Notes: a model not told the origin generated them from the sequence alone. Shown: positions 43,199 through 52,572, numbered from the stretch's first letter. The stretch: 64,000 nucleotides of DNA from an uncultured Lachnospiraceae bacterium (GCA_910588125.1 CAJUPI010000007.1:24980-88979), one strand, 5' to 3'. Numbers and translations are program-made.

Positions 43199-45628
43199 CT
43201 ATTTCATCATCTGCTCAGCAATATCCGCATCCACAATCTCTTCCCCTGTCCTGTCCTTCAACTGCGCCTTACTCTCCTCACTCAACCCATTATTTACCAC
43301 CGCACACATATCGCAGGTTGAACATTTATCTAGCTCTTCCTTACTTATCTTACCGTCACGAAATTCCCGGACAATCTTGTTCTCATACATGCTATAGGGA
43401 TGTTTGGAGAAGAAAGCCCTCATCTTGTGAATTGCCACCCAGATAGCCGGCTTCCAGATATATTTATGCATAGCCGGAGATACCGAACCAATCATCCAGC
43501 AATCACGATCACAACAGCGAACCTTTGCACGTACTTTTTCTGCCTCCGGACTGTTCCACAGCTCAGTCCAGCTCTGGGTATTTAAATTCCCCATAACTTC
43601 TTTATCTTTTGTTCCATTACAAGGCATAACATCACCATAAGGATCCATAAAGAAAGTATCAAAGCTCATATCACAGGGAAGCAAACGCTTTTGGCCATAA
43701 ATATAATTGATCAATCCATGATTAAAATAGGCGCGGAACCATTTCTTCGGGCTATTGCTTCTGAGTAATTCATTGATCAGATTCTCAAAATTCTTTGCAA
43801 CCATCGGGCGGTCATGAATAATATTTTTTGATTCTACAAAGTAAAAACTATTATGTAAGGATGCCGTAGCAAACTCCATTCTCATCTTATCAGAAATCCG
43901 GTAAAGCGGGACAAGGTCAGGCGCATTCCTATCCTGGACCGTCATGCCAAAGCCTACATCCCTCATTCCCATCTTACGTAATTTTTTCAGCGTATGATAG
44001 CCACGTTGGTAGCCATTTGGCAAACCCCGGATTTCATTATTAGTCTGTTCTAACCCTTCAATCGAGATGCGAATACCGATTTGCGGAAATTCTTTACAGA
44101 GTTCTACAATGCGATCCGTAAAAAAGCCATTCGTGGAAATAACGATACGATCACTTTTCTTATATAGCTCACGCACAATCTCCTTCAAATCCGTGCGGAT
44201 AAATGGTTCTCCGCCAGTAATATTCGTAAAATACATCTTTGGCAACTTTCGGATCGTCTCGATGCTGATTTCTTCCTCCGGCTTAGATGGCGCCTTATAA
44301 CGGTTGCACATGGAACAGCGTGCATTACAACGATATGTCACAATGATCGTACCATTCAGCTTTTTCTCATTTCTGTTTTCCTTACCCATAGTTTTATCTT
44401 CCTTTGTTGCACTGTCTTCTGCTTTTTTCTTTCCACTGTAAATCTGCATCAGCTTTTTGGTATATTCTTCAATATCATCAAAATGGAGCCTCTGGCAATT
44501 CCGGCTATATTGGTTTATCCGATCCCTCTCTCGCCACATTTTCTGAATTTTTGACCTAAGCTCCTCTGCATTTCCGCTTTCAAACAATTCACCTGTCTTA
44601 TCTACCTCAATCAATTCAGGAATACCGCCAATATTGGCTCCCAGAACCGGTGTTCCATACATCTGGCTTTCCATCACGGAGAATGGGCAGTTTTCATACC
44701 ACTCGGACGGATAAACAGAAAATCTTGCTTCCCGAATAAGTTTTTCCAGCATTTCTCCTTGCTGAAATCCCACATTCTTGATATTGGAAACTCCTTTGAT
44801 TTCATCCTCTAAAGGTCCTGTGCCAGCAAAAACAAAAGGAATATCCGGCAGCTCTTTACAAACTTCAATTAGTGTTCTTATTCCCTTCTCTGTGCTAAAC
44901 CTTCCAAAATACAGGATATAATCTTTCTTTTCTGTCTCTTTCCATTGCACCTTTTCCACAAAGTTATGAAGCGCCACCGTTTTTTGGGCAAACAATGGGT
45001 TGCTGTCCATTTTCCCTTTTAAAAACTCCGAACAGCACACCATTGCATCAATATATTGATACGCACCATTCATTTTCCAAAATATTGCTTCCATCGTACC
45101 GACAGCACTTTTGGCAAAACTTCCATGGATACATCTTCCTCTTGTGCAGTTCAGGAAATGCCCGCCAAGACATTTTTCGCAATTTTTACCTGTATTCGGA
45201 TTATTTAACATATGGTTTGGGCAGATTAGCTGATAGTCATGTGCTGTAAATATGATCTGGCATTTATGACCTTCTTTTCTCCATTTCTGGATCTCCAGAA
45301 TAATAGAAGGCGTCAACTGATAATTAAAATTGTTGATATGAAGAATCTGTGGCTGAAAGTCTTCAAGTACAAGACGCAGCTTTCTCCTTGCTTCGGAAGA
45401 ATAAATCGTTCTGAGCGGATATGTCAGTTTAGAAAGCTTGGATCCGCCATGAAAATCCATGTCTTTTGTATATGCATTTACTGTATTGCCAACACAACGT
45501 CCCTCATGTTCCATTCCGAAATACTGGACTTTGTGCCCCTGGCTTTTCAGATAATCTCCCAGCTTAAATATATATGTCTCTGACCCTCCATTCGGATAGA
45601 GAAATTTGTTAATCATCAAAACTCTCAT
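43199..45628 (-). CDS. Fusion: GT4 glycosyltransferase + radical SAM/SPASM-like domain
   Basis: An 809-residue protein when started at MRVLMINKF (ATG at 45628, preceded by GGGAGG). Residues 1 to about 400 are a GT-B glycosyltransferase: NKFLYPNGGSETYIFKLGDY, DYILYFGRFSTEKGI, and MESQMYGTPVLGANIGGIPE. From about residue 425 a radical SAM domain follows, with the cluster motif TYRCNARCSMCNRY (CxxxCxxC), NITGGEPFIR, and a SPASM-type C-terminal cysteine set (CDMSF, MPCNG, CCDRDCW, CSTCDMC). The junction holds an in-frame ATG at 44389 (residue 414) with AAAGGAAG eight bases before it, so the radical SAM part may also be made alone. This suggests a recent fusion of two adjacent genes. Confidence 0.85.
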   Translation of the reverse strand: MRVLMINKFLYPNGGSETYIFKLGDYLKSQGHKVQYFGMEHEGRCVGNTVNAYTKDMDFHGGSKLSKLTYPLRTIYSSEARRKLRLVLEDFQPQILHINNFNYQLTPSIILEIQKWRKEGHKCQIIFTAHDYQLICPNHMLNNPNTGKNCEKCLGGHFLNCTRGRCIHGSFAKSAVGTMEAIFWKMNGAYQYIDAMVCCSEFLKGKMDSNPLFAQKTVALHNFVEKVQWKETEKKDYILYFGRFSTEKGIRTLIEVCKELPDIPFVFAGTGPLEDEIKGVSNIKNVGFQQGEMLEKLIREARFSVYPSEWYENCPFSVMESQMYGTPVLGANIGGIPELIEVDKTGELFESGNAEELRSKIQKMWRERDRINQYSRNCQRLHFDDIEEYTKKLMQIYSGKKKAEDSATKEDKTMGKENRNEKKLNGTIIVTYRCNARCSMCNRYKAPSKPEEEISIETIRKLPKMYFTNITGGEPFIRTDLKEIVRELYKKSDRIVISTNGFFTDRIVELCKEFPQIGIRISIEGLEQTNNEIRGLPNGYQRGYHTLKKLRKMGMRDVGFGMTVQDRNAPDLVPLYRISDKMRMEFATASLHNSFYFVESKNIIHDRPMVAKNFENLINELLRSNSPKKWFRAYFNHGLINYIYGQKRLLPCDMSFDTFFMDPYGDVMPCNGTKDKEVMGNLNTQSWTELWNSPEAEKVRAKVRCCDRDCWMIGSVSPAMHKYIWKPAIWVAIHKMRAFFSKHPYSMYENKIVREFRDGKISKEELDKCSTCDMCAVVNNGLSEESKAQLKDRTGEEIVDADIAEQMMK

Positions 45629-45681
45629 ATCATTCAATCCTCCCCATATCTTACCCGATGGCCCTCCGCCGTTATCCAAAT

Positions 45682-46833
45682 CTATTTTCTATATAATTCT
45701 AATGTCTTTTCTACTGCCATGTTCCAATGATATCTGCTGCAAATATAATCTGCTGCCTGATCCTTATACATTTTTACTCTTCGCTCATCATCACAAAATC
45801 CTTGCAGCTTTTTTTGTAAGTCGGCTATATCGCCTTTCCTGAAGGTTTCCGCGTAATGGCCAACTACATCAGCACATTCGGGAATATCCGATATCAGGCA
45901 ACAATTTCCATAGCTCATCGCCTCTAGCAAGCTGAGCGGCATTCCCTCCAGATCACTGGGAAGCGTATATAAATAAGCATTACTGTACAGCTCCTGAAGC
46001 ATTTTCCCCTGAACAAATCCTGTAAAAATAATCCGGTTATCGCCAGCCGCCAGACTTTTTAACTTTTCCATATATTCATCCGTATCAGAAGCACCACCGG
46101 CAATCACTAATTTCTTCTCCGTTCTGACATTTCGGAATGCCTCTATCAGATAATGCTCTCCTTTTTCCGGCACAATACGGCCAAGATAAAGAATATAAGA
46201 ATCCTTTTCCAGCCCAAATTTTTCCTGGATCCGCTGCGCCTCCAATCGTTCTGGCTGGATGACTCCGTTCGGAATATATTGGGTATCTCTTTTGTATGTA
46301 TCCTTAAAATACTGTTTCACACCTTTGCTCAGGACAATGATCGCATTTGCCCATCTTGCCCCCATTCTTTCCCCAAAATGGATGTATTTTGAGCCAAAGC
46401 CTCCCTGCCATTTTTCACGCTGCCAGTCCAGGCCATGTACGGTAAGTATCACCCGTTTTCCCAACAATCTTGGCATCCAGCAAAAAGCTGCTGGTCCTTC
46501 TGCATGAATATGGACAACATCATAGGGCCCAAAAGCCGCTGCCAGACAAGCAAAAAGACTAGAAGAAACAGCCGCCAGCCCTTTCCGATCTATCGTAAAA
46601 ACAGGTTTCAAATGAACCCCTCTATATTCCCGAACGGGTTGGGAATCAAATTCTTTCCCGCCAATATGATGGCCAGAACGATTGTAACAAACCACATGAT
46701 GCCCCAAAGCCGCCATCCGGGTAGCCAATTCTTCCACTACTATCTCGATCCCGCCTTCTCTGCTGGGAATCCGCTTATGCCCCAGCATACAGATTCTTAA
46801 TCTTGAATCCTTATCCGTGCCCCTTTTTCCCAT
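45682..46833 (-). CDS. Glycosyltransferase family 4
   Basis: A 383-residue GT-B enzyme when started at MGKRGTDKD (ATG at 46833, four bases after the stop of the preceding gene and preceded by GGGGAG). Landmarks are GHKRIPSREGGIEIVVEELA, HIHAEGPAAFCWMPRLLGKR, YILYLGRIVPEKGEHYLIEA (about residues 190-209), and LPSDLEGMPLSLLEAMSYGN (about 290-309) with the E-x7-E pattern that binds the nucleotide sugar. It likely adds rhamnose or another sugar to the lipid-linked repeat unit on the cytosolic face. The specific sugar is not predictable. Confidence 0.9.
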   Translation of the reverse strand: MGKRGTDKDSRLRICMLGHKRIPSREGGIEIVVEELATRMAALGHHVVCYNRSGHHIGGKEFDSQPVREYRGVHLKPVFTIDRKGLAAVSSSLFACLAAAFGPYDVVHIHAEGPAAFCWMPRLLGKRVILTVHGLDWQREKWQGGFGSKYIHFGERMGARWANAIIVLSKGVKQYFKDTYKRDTQYIPNGVIQPERLEAQRIQEKFGLEKDSYILYLGRIVPEKGEHYLIEAFRNVRTEKKLVIAGGASDTDEYMEKLKSLAAGDNRIIFTGFVQGKMLQELYSNAYLYTLPSDLEGMPLSLLEAMSYGNCCLISDIPECADVVGHYAETFRKGDIADLQKKLQGFCDDERRVKMYKDQAADYICSRYHWNMAVEKTLELYRK

Positions 46834-46837
46834 ATCC

Positions 46838-47794
46838 TTATCTCCCCAGCAATCCGTCAATCTCCCCGCTCACTGCTTCCAGCTCCTCTTCCAGCATCCG
46901 CTTCTCCTCCTCATACCCCTTCCGCTGCTTTCCCTCTTCATTCTCCAGCCTTTGAAAATACTCTCTGGCGCCCTCGACATCTGTCACCATCATTTCATCA
47001 GCTTTGCAATAGCTATCAAACCACCGCAGCATACCGTCAAACTGTACCTGATCATAATTTTCTCCCTGAAAATCCGAGCCGATGGTATATATGATATTTC
47101 CCCGCTGCTCCACCACCTCAGACAGCAGACGAGCCGTCTTCTGTTCCTGAATTCCCCTTGAACCGGGATGCCAGATTCCTTCTCCCGCCTCAGTCAGCAT
47201 CAACGGCATATCCTCTTCCCCATGATGAACTGCAATTGCGATCCCTTTACCGGCAAGGAACTCATCCATATCCTTGTTGTAAGTTCCATAGGAAAAATAT
47301 ACCGTCCTCGGAAGCTCTGTCCCCAGATTCTGTATCATGGCTTCACATCGCTCCATCCACTCCTCAGAATCCATGCCTCCTTCCCATTTCAGGCAGCTTT
47401 GCCATCCCGCCTCCCTCAGCTCATGCCATTGCTCCTGGTTCAGGCAGCCGCTCTGCCCCAATGATTGCGTTATGGGCAATGCCACGACACCGATGTATCC
47501 TTTCGCCTTCATTTTGGGATACATGACGGTGTAAATATCTTCATCTAAATCCGTAAACAAAACCACAACCGTTGCCTTTTTTTGCGATTCCTGGATATAA
47601 TCTTTCTGCCAGTCATTCAGCCTTTGCCGAATTTCCGTCTTCTTCTGTTCTAATGGGAGCAGCCGGTTTTGTAGCTCTGCATATTCGGCCTCCCGTTGCT
47701 TTCCCGCCTGATATTCCTGGCATACAAGATAAGAGACGGCCCCTGTCAATACGATTGCCGCTAGCGCAATTCCCCACTTCAAGATCTGCTTCAT
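46838..47794 (-). CDS. Anchored coiled-coil protein with degenerate deacetylase-like domain
   Basis: A 318-residue protein with an N-terminal helix (WGIALAAIVLTGAVSYLVC, about residues 6-24), a coiled coil (about 28-68), a central domain and a second coiled coil at the C-terminus (about 280-310). The centre recalls the polysaccharide deacetylase (NodB) fold: VVVLFTDLDEDIYTVMYPKM, then LNQEQWHELREAGWQS where active enzymes carry GHEIGSH, then RTVYFSYGTYN. The metal-binding HxxxH and the second catalytic Asp are missing, so it is probably not an active deacetylase. A structural or regulatory role in EPS or peptide export is possible. The family call is tentative. Confidence 0.5.
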   Translation of the reverse strand: MKQILKWGIALAAIVLTGAVSYLVCQEYQAGKQREAEYAELQNRLLPLEQKKTEIRQRLNDWQKDYIQESQKKATVVVLFTDLDEDIYTVMYPKMKAKGYIGVVALPITQSLGQSGCLNQEQWHELREAGWQSCLKWEGGMDSEEWMERCEAMIQNLGTELPRTVYFSYGTYNKDMDEFLAGKGIAIAVHHGEEDMPLMLTEAGEGIWHPGSRGIQEQKTARLLSEVVEQRGNIIYTIGSDFQGENYDQVQFDGMLRWFDSYCKADEMMVTDVEGAREYFQRLENEEGKQRKGYEEEKRMLEEELEAVSGEIDGLLGR

Positions 47795-47820
47795 ACCTGA
47801 ATTTACCTGCCTGCTTGTCC

Positions 47821-49017
47821 TTAAATATGTAATCTTTTAAACATCCTTTTACGTCTCTGTCCGGCTTTCATATCCTGAACCAGAGACCGGATGGGCTTGT
47901 CTTTTTTCATCACATAAGCAATATATCGAAACAGCTCATAAATCACTGCCAAATGCCCCAAAAACGGGTATCTCTGGACAGCGCGCCAATGACGTCTGCC
48001 CTGTCTCTGCATCCATCTTAATTGTTCTCTCCCGCTTCGGCTGAGAGCTTTCGCTCCCTTCCCCTCCCAGGAAATTTTCCGTCCGAAATTTCCCTGTTGA
48101 AATATGTAATCCATCAGCTCCTGGCATAATTCATCCTTTGCACCGGAGCACCATTTGATATCTTCCTTTAATCCCAGATATATCTGACACATTCTTGTTG
48201 TATGAACAGCTAAAGGCTCCAATCCGGCTTTTCCGGCTGCTTGCTGAAAGGCTGGATACCGTGTGTCATCCAGCTCCTTTTCCACATACATCCTCCAGTC
48301 AATTATCTGTCTTAAGCCCAGTCCCTGATCCAGATGCTGCCGGATATGGGAAAGCAAAACCAATCCGTTTTGCAGCCACGGCAATACCGGGATCTGATAT
48401 CCGTCTATCTGACGCCATTCTCTTTGCTCCAGCCCGTCATAAACGGACTCCATCAAAAATCTCCCTGCCCTGTTATCCGGCAGATTTGCCAGCCTTCGGT
48501 GAAGTTCAAAAATCACACCGTTTTTTTCTAAAGAGTAGTGATATTCTCCTCTGTCCTCTGGTTCCATCAGAATATAATCATTTTCCCTCATTAATCGGAA
48601 GGCTTTCTGATAATCTTTTTCCCGTACCAACAGATCCACATCTCCCATAGAACGATATTCCGGTACCGGATAATACATGGCAGCCGCGGTTCCCTTTAGA
48701 ATCACCATCGGTATCTGATGGTGCTCCATCAATTGTACCAGTTTATCCTGGACATATAAAATCTGCGACCACCGTGCTACATGGCTATAGGCAATCCCCT
48801 TCCATCGATCTTTCATTCTCGGATCTACAGCCGGATGGTTTCCAATCACATCTGCCGGCAAGGCTGCCGTTGTCTGGCTGCGCAGCTCCCTCTCTATATA
48901 TGCCCATTCCTCCTTAGGCACTGCCGGAAAGGGGAATTCTCCCAGCGCTGCTTTTAAAACATCCAATACTGGCTCTCTCTTTTCTGATGGCATTTTTTCA
49001 CCGTACTTGCTTTTCAT
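47821..49017 (-). CDS. Nucleotidyltransferase family protein (NTP_transf_5 type)
   Basis: A 398-residue protein. IPMVILKGTAAAMYYPVPEY then RSMGDVDLLV (about residues 100-129) is the nucleotidyltransferase signature, with the two metal-binding aspartates in GDVDLLV, and GVIFELHRRL follows. This family occurs next to peptide-modification enzymes, for example in lasso-peptide clusters of Firmicutes, where some members tailor the peptide. Here it overlaps the ABC exporter gene by 20 bases within a RiPP-like module. The ATG at 49017 has a weak RBS; an ATG eight codons on (48993) is an alternative. Confidence 0.78.
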   Translation of the reverse strand: MKSKYGEKMPSEKREPVLDVLKAALGEFPFPAVPKEEWAYIERELRSQTTAALPADVIGNHPAVDPRMKDRWKGIAYSHVARWSQILYVQDKLVQLMEHHQIPMVILKGTAAAMYYPVPEYRSMGDVDLLVREKDYQKAFRLMRENDYILMEPEDRGEYHYSLEKNGVIFELHRRLANLPDNRAGRFLMESVYDGLEQREWRQIDGYQIPVLPWLQNGLVLLSHIRQHLDQGLGLRQIIDWRMYVEKELDDTRYPAFQQAAGKAGLEPLAVHTTRMCQIYLGLKEDIKWCSGAKDELCQELMDYIFQQGNFGRKISWEGKGAKALSRSGREQLRWMQRQGRRHWRAVQRYPFLGHLAVIYELFRYIAYVMKKDKPIRSLVQDMKAGQRRKRMFKRLHI

Positions 49018-50788
49018 TTTCTGCGCCTACATTCTCTGTATCCATAACGATCTGTTTATCACAAAAACCCAATACTGCCGGCCGATGAGTTACAATCAAG
49101 ACCGTTTTATCTGTCATCGCCTTCAAATTTGTCAGCAGCCGGCACTCCGTCTCCTCATCCAGCGCGCTGGTAGCCTCATCCAACAGCAAAACCGGACGGT
49201 TAGCATATATTGCCCTGGCGATAGCCAGGCGCTGCATCTGCCCTTCAGACAGGCCGCCTCCCCGCTCTCCTAATACCGTATCCAGGCCGTTTTCCAGAGA
49301 CTCCATAAATTCGTCTGCACAGGCAATCTGCAAGGCCCGGAGCATGGACTCCTCCTGTTCCCGCCCCATCTTCTCCTTGTCGCCAAATGCCACGATCTCC
49401 CGAATCGTGCCGCTCATCAGCTGGTTTCCCTGTGGTACATAGGCGAATAACCCACGCCATCGCGCCGTCAGCGGCTGTTTTGCCACCTGCCCTCCGCTTC
49501 GTCCCTTTATATACAGCTCTCCGGAATCCAGAGAGTACAAGCCCATCAAAACTTTTAGCACCGTACTTTTTCCACACCCGGAACGGCCAGTAAAGGCTAT
49601 ATATTCCCCTTTCCGGATCTCCAGATCCAGGCCGGACAGCACCAAGACGCCAGGATAACCTTCTTTTTTGATTTTTACACTCCAAGAAGCGTCTTTTCCG
49701 GCATTTTCGTTCGGATTCCGAACCGGATATGAAAACCTCGCTTCCCGCAAGCCCAGGCTTTCCCATTGCTTTTGATAGAAATCGCTCAGCTCTTCTTCTG
49801 CCATCGGCTCTTCCTCACAATCACTGGCATAATATTCTGCTTCCATCAGACGCTCTGCACTTGCTGTCATGGCAAAATACCTGGGCAAAAATGACGTAAG
49901 ATTGGCAAATGGAGACTGGATTTGACCCATCAGCTGCAGGATCGCCGTCATGGTTCCATAAGATAATGTCCCTTTCAAAATGCCATAGCCGCAATAAGCA
50001 GCCCCAAACAGATACACCCCGTTGACTGCTGCCCCAAAGCCGGTATTACATAAATCAGACAAAAGATTCCGCCGCATACGAGCTGCCTTATGCCGGTTCA
50101 TTTTCTCTCTGGCTGCTTCTTCCATCCTCTCTTCCATGCCAAACGTGCGGACTACCATCAGGTTTTCCAGACGCTCCTGCAAAAACACCCTGACTGCCCC
50201 GTCTGCCTCCTGGATCTGTTTGTGCAGCTGCTTTAAAACCTTCCGGAATCCATAAGTGAGCAAAAGGATCCCTGCACCGCCGGGAAGGAGAATTGCCGCA
50301 AATACTGGTTCCAGAAAAGATATGACAAGCAAAGCACCAATCATCCGGATCCCCATATTCGCCAGCCCGGGAAGGATTCCCAAAAGCCCATTGCTTACCA
50401 CTACTGTGTCCGAAGTCAGCCGGTTCATCCATTCCCCGGAATGGACTGCCGTCACCGAGGCATATGTTTTGTGCAGCAGGCAGGAAAAAAGCCTGTCCTT
50501 AAACAGGTTTTCCAAGGTGGAATGCGCCCACTCCTGAAGGGAATATCCCAATGCTCTTATTCCCATCTGGCATGACATCAAAACCGCTATTTTGGCTACC
50601 GCCTGATAAAAGCCATCCCTGTCTCCCGCCACTGCCCGGTCAATCAAATTTCGAAAAAGCAGTGCAAAAAAAATGCTGCTGACGCCCAGAAATACCTGAA
50701 GGAAAACCAGACAAACAATATATCTCTTTTTCTTCCCGGCTGCCCGGCTGAGCCATGCGAGCGTATTCATCTGTTGTCTGTTATCCAT
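48998..50788 (-). CDS. ABC exporter, fused permease and ATPase
   Basis: A 596-residue half-transporter: six hydrophobic segments in residues 1-310, then an ATPase with Walker A GRSGCGKST (about 402-410), Q-loop in YVPQGNQ, signature LSEGQ (about 505), and Walker B VLLLDEATSALDE (about 528-540). No peptidase C39 domain is present. It overlaps the start of the nucleotidyltransferase gene and, by eight bases, the end of the radical SAM gene. It is probably the exporter of the modified peptide, or of an EPS-linked compound. Homodimer formation is expected. Confidence 0.88.
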   Translation of the reverse strand: MDNRQQMNTLAWLSRAAGKKKRYIVCLVFLQVFLGVSSIFFALLFRNLIDRAVAGDRDGFYQAVAKIAVLMSCQMGIRALGYSLQEWAHSTLENLFKDRLFSCLLHKTYASVTAVHSGEWMNRLTSDTVVVSNGLLGILPGLANMGIRMIGALLVISFLEPVFAAILLPGGAGILLLTYGFRKVLKQLHKQIQEADGAVRVFLQERLENLMVVRTFGMEERMEEAAREKMNRHKAARMRRNLLSDLCNTGFGAAVNGVYLFGAAYCGYGILKGTLSYGTMTAILQLMGQIQSPFANLTSFLPRYFAMTASAERLMEAEYYASDCEEEPMAEEELSDFYQKQWESLGLREARFSYPVRNPNENAGKDASWSVKIKKEGYPGVLVLSGLDLEIRKGEYIAFTGRSGCGKSTVLKVLMGLYSLDSGELYIKGRSGGQVAKQPLTARWRGLFAYVPQGNQLMSGTIREIVAFGDKEKMGREQEESMLRALQIACADEFMESLENGLDTVLGERGGGLSEGQMQRLAIARAIYANRPVLLLDEATSALDEETECRLLTNLKAMTDKTVLIVTHRPAVLGFCDKQIVMDTENVGAENEKQVR

Positions 50789-52172
50789 AACAAGAACCTG
50801 ACATTTCCGCCGCTTTCTGGATTTTCACCACATAGCCTGCCTTCCAGAGCATGCATTGATCCTTTACACTCCCCATCAGATCTCCGGTTTGTTCCAACGC
50901 CGAAGCACGGCATCCTCCTCCGCAATCATACTTGTATTCACAGGAAGCGCACATTTCATTCACCGCCAGCAGATCCTTCACACGGCTGTTTACAATTTTG
51001 CTATAAAAACTGTCCTTCAGTCCGTTTTGCAGGCCAATATCCGGTATCAGGGGAAACAGGCCCTGTTCTTTACAGGCTGTCATGGGCATACAGGGGAGCA
51101 AACGTCCCTCCGGCGTGATGTAACAAGTATAGCGGGCTGCCTTGCAGAGAAAACGGTTTTCACATTCCTTTGTTCCCTGGTATCTCATGGGAATCACTGA
51201 AAATTCCCTGGACTTCTTATGCAGCCGGATCACTCCTGCCAAGGTTACCTCCATCGGCATCCCTGCTTGAAAAAACCGGGGAATGTAGTCAATCATCGCC
51301 TGGATATAGGTCTGAAAATCCATGGCGTTGCCTTCACTGTTCTTTTTCCAGAGCTCTGTCCGGGCTATCGTCCCGACACGCAGACGGGATACTCCCATAC
51401 CGGCCAGCAGCTCCACCGTTTTGGGCAAGGCATCCAGGCTCCCTTTATGGATACACAGCTCTACACTGGTAGGAAATTTCCAGCTCTCACAAATCCTTAA
51501 TGCGCCGATCGCAGCTTCCTCCGCACCCCTGACTCCCCGCATCCAGTCATGCCAGCCCACACCGTCGAAGCTGATGACAAATTCCGGCCTCAGGTTTCTT
51601 TTTTCAAATTCCCCTAACACATCTTCTGTCAGCAAATAACCATTGGTGTATATCTGGCCGACCGTCATTTGATATGATTGTATCGCATCAATCAACTGCC
51701 AGAAATCCTTGCGTACCAGAGGCTCTCCGCCAGTGATATCTACACAAAGCACGCCGCATCCTGCCATTTGCCGGATCAAATCCATTGCCTGCTGATGGGA
51801 CAGCTCTCCCAGTTTTCCTTCCGGCGCATCCATATAGCAATGGCGGCAGCGGAAATTGCAATATCCGGTAACCGACCACAGAACAGACTGGACAAACGGG
51901 TTATCATAGTACCGGTAATATTGATCTGCCGCCAGTTCTTTCTCCTGCAGGCAAGGCTCTACTACATTTTCCGCTTCATATCGGTGTAACACCTGCTTCA
52001 TTTCATCCGACATATATTCTTTCTCTAAATCCGTGGAGCCATCACACAAAAGAAGCGTCTGGAATTCCTCTTGTTTTAAATACCGTATGCGATTTTCCGT
52101 GCGCTTCACCAATACCCAGGGTGTCCGGCTCCATCCACGCAGAGAATAAGATAATTTAAGTCTGTAATACAT
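50781..52172 (-). CDS. Radical SAM/SPASM peptide-modifying enzyme
   Basis: A 463-residue protein. Residues 1-95 are a non-catalytic N-terminal region that could bind the peptide leader. The radical SAM core has TGYCNFRCRHCYMDAP (CxxxCxxC, about residues 107-115), ITGGEPLVRKDFW and INTGYL-type strands. The SPASM region has CENRFLCKAARYTC and CMPMTAC, then CASCEYKYDCGGGCRAS (about 417-433). SPASM enzymes bind extra iron-sulfur clusters and modify ribosomal peptides. GAGG lies before the ATG. The gene lies 161 bp after a short precursor-like gene, with a hairpin between. Confidence 0.88.
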   Translation of the reverse strand: MYYRLKLSYSLRGWSRTPWVLVKRTENRIRYLKQEEFQTLLLCDGSTDLEKEYMSDEMKQVLHRYEAENVVEPCLQEKELAADQYYRYYDNPFVQSVLWSVTGYCNFRCRHCYMDAPEGKLGELSHQQAMDLIRQMAGCGVLCVDITGGEPLVRKDFWQLIDAIQSYQMTVGQIYTNGYLLTEDVLGEFEKRNLRPEFVISFDGVGWHDWMRGVRGAEEAAIGALRICESWKFPTSVELCIHKGSLDALPKTVELLAGMGVSRLRVGTIARTELWKKNSEGNAMDFQTYIQAMIDYIPRFFQAGMPMEVTLAGVIRLHKKSREFSVIPMRYQGTKECENRFLCKAARYTCYITPEGRLLPCMPMTACKEQGLFPLIPDIGLQNGLKDSFYSKIVNSRVKDLLAVNEMCASCEYKYDCGGGCRASALEQTGDLMGSVKDQCMLWKAGYVVKIQKAAEMSGSCYG

Positions 52173-52234
52173 AGCCTTTCACCTCAATCCGGCAACGCCG
52201 TTATATGAGCGTTTCCCGATACCTCGTAGAGTTT

Positions 52235-52269
52235 GAGGACTACCCTGCTTTTCAAACAGGATGGTCCTC
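52235..52269 (-). promoter_or_regulatory. Hairpin between precursor peptide and radical SAM genes
   Basis: Outer arms GAGGAC (52235-52240) and GTCCTC (52264-52269) with an inner CCTG/CAGG stem. There is no T-run. Its place, between a short peptide gene and its presumed modifying enzyme, fits an RNA processing or partial termination signal that would give more precursor than enzyme. Confidence 0.5.
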
Positions 52270-52333
52270 CTTCTTCGATGATCATTCAGACAAAACCAGG
52301 CGATAGACATCCGGTTTTTCACAATTCACATTG

Positions 52334-52495
52334 CTAAAAATCCTTAACCACATGTCCCGTGCTTCCGTCACAGCCGAATTCATCATCAATTTCGCCCCAA
52401 TTCCATTCGTCTTTTCCCAGTACTTCTGTACTCGTTGTCACCACATCGCTGTTATCAAAGAGAATAACCTCTGCTTCCGCTTTTTCATATTTCAT
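52334..52495 (-). CDS. RiPP precursor-like peptide (53 residues)
   Basis: A short gene with an excellent RBS (AAGGAGG ending seven bases before the ATG). It encodes 53 residues beginning MKYEKAEAEVILFDNSDVV and ending STGHVVKDF. The N-terminal part (about residues 1-24) looks like a leader, amphipathic and acidic. The C-terminal half is rich in Asp, Glu, Gly and Trp (DEWNWGEIDDEFGCDG) with a single Cys at 42 and two Trp at 31 and 33. It sits between the S26-type peptidase and the radical SAM/SPASM gene, on the same strand. I infer that it is the substrate of the surrounding enzymes. It has no membrane segment or DNA-binding motif. Confidence 0.7.
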   Translation of the reverse strand: MKYEKAEAEVILFDNSDVVTTSTEVLGKDEWNWGEIDDEFGCDGSTGHVVKDF

Positions 52496-52572
52496 GATAA
52501 GTACCTCCTTCCTTCAAAAAATTATAATAAATACGCCTGTCTTTTCAGAAAGCATACCTACTACCGTATCCA

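Noticed and set aside
52178-52318. Second small peptide frame (begins MSIAWFCLN) between the precursor and radical SAM genes
   Set aside because: No Shine-Dalgarno sequence, and its basic composition and overlap with the hairpin argue against translation.
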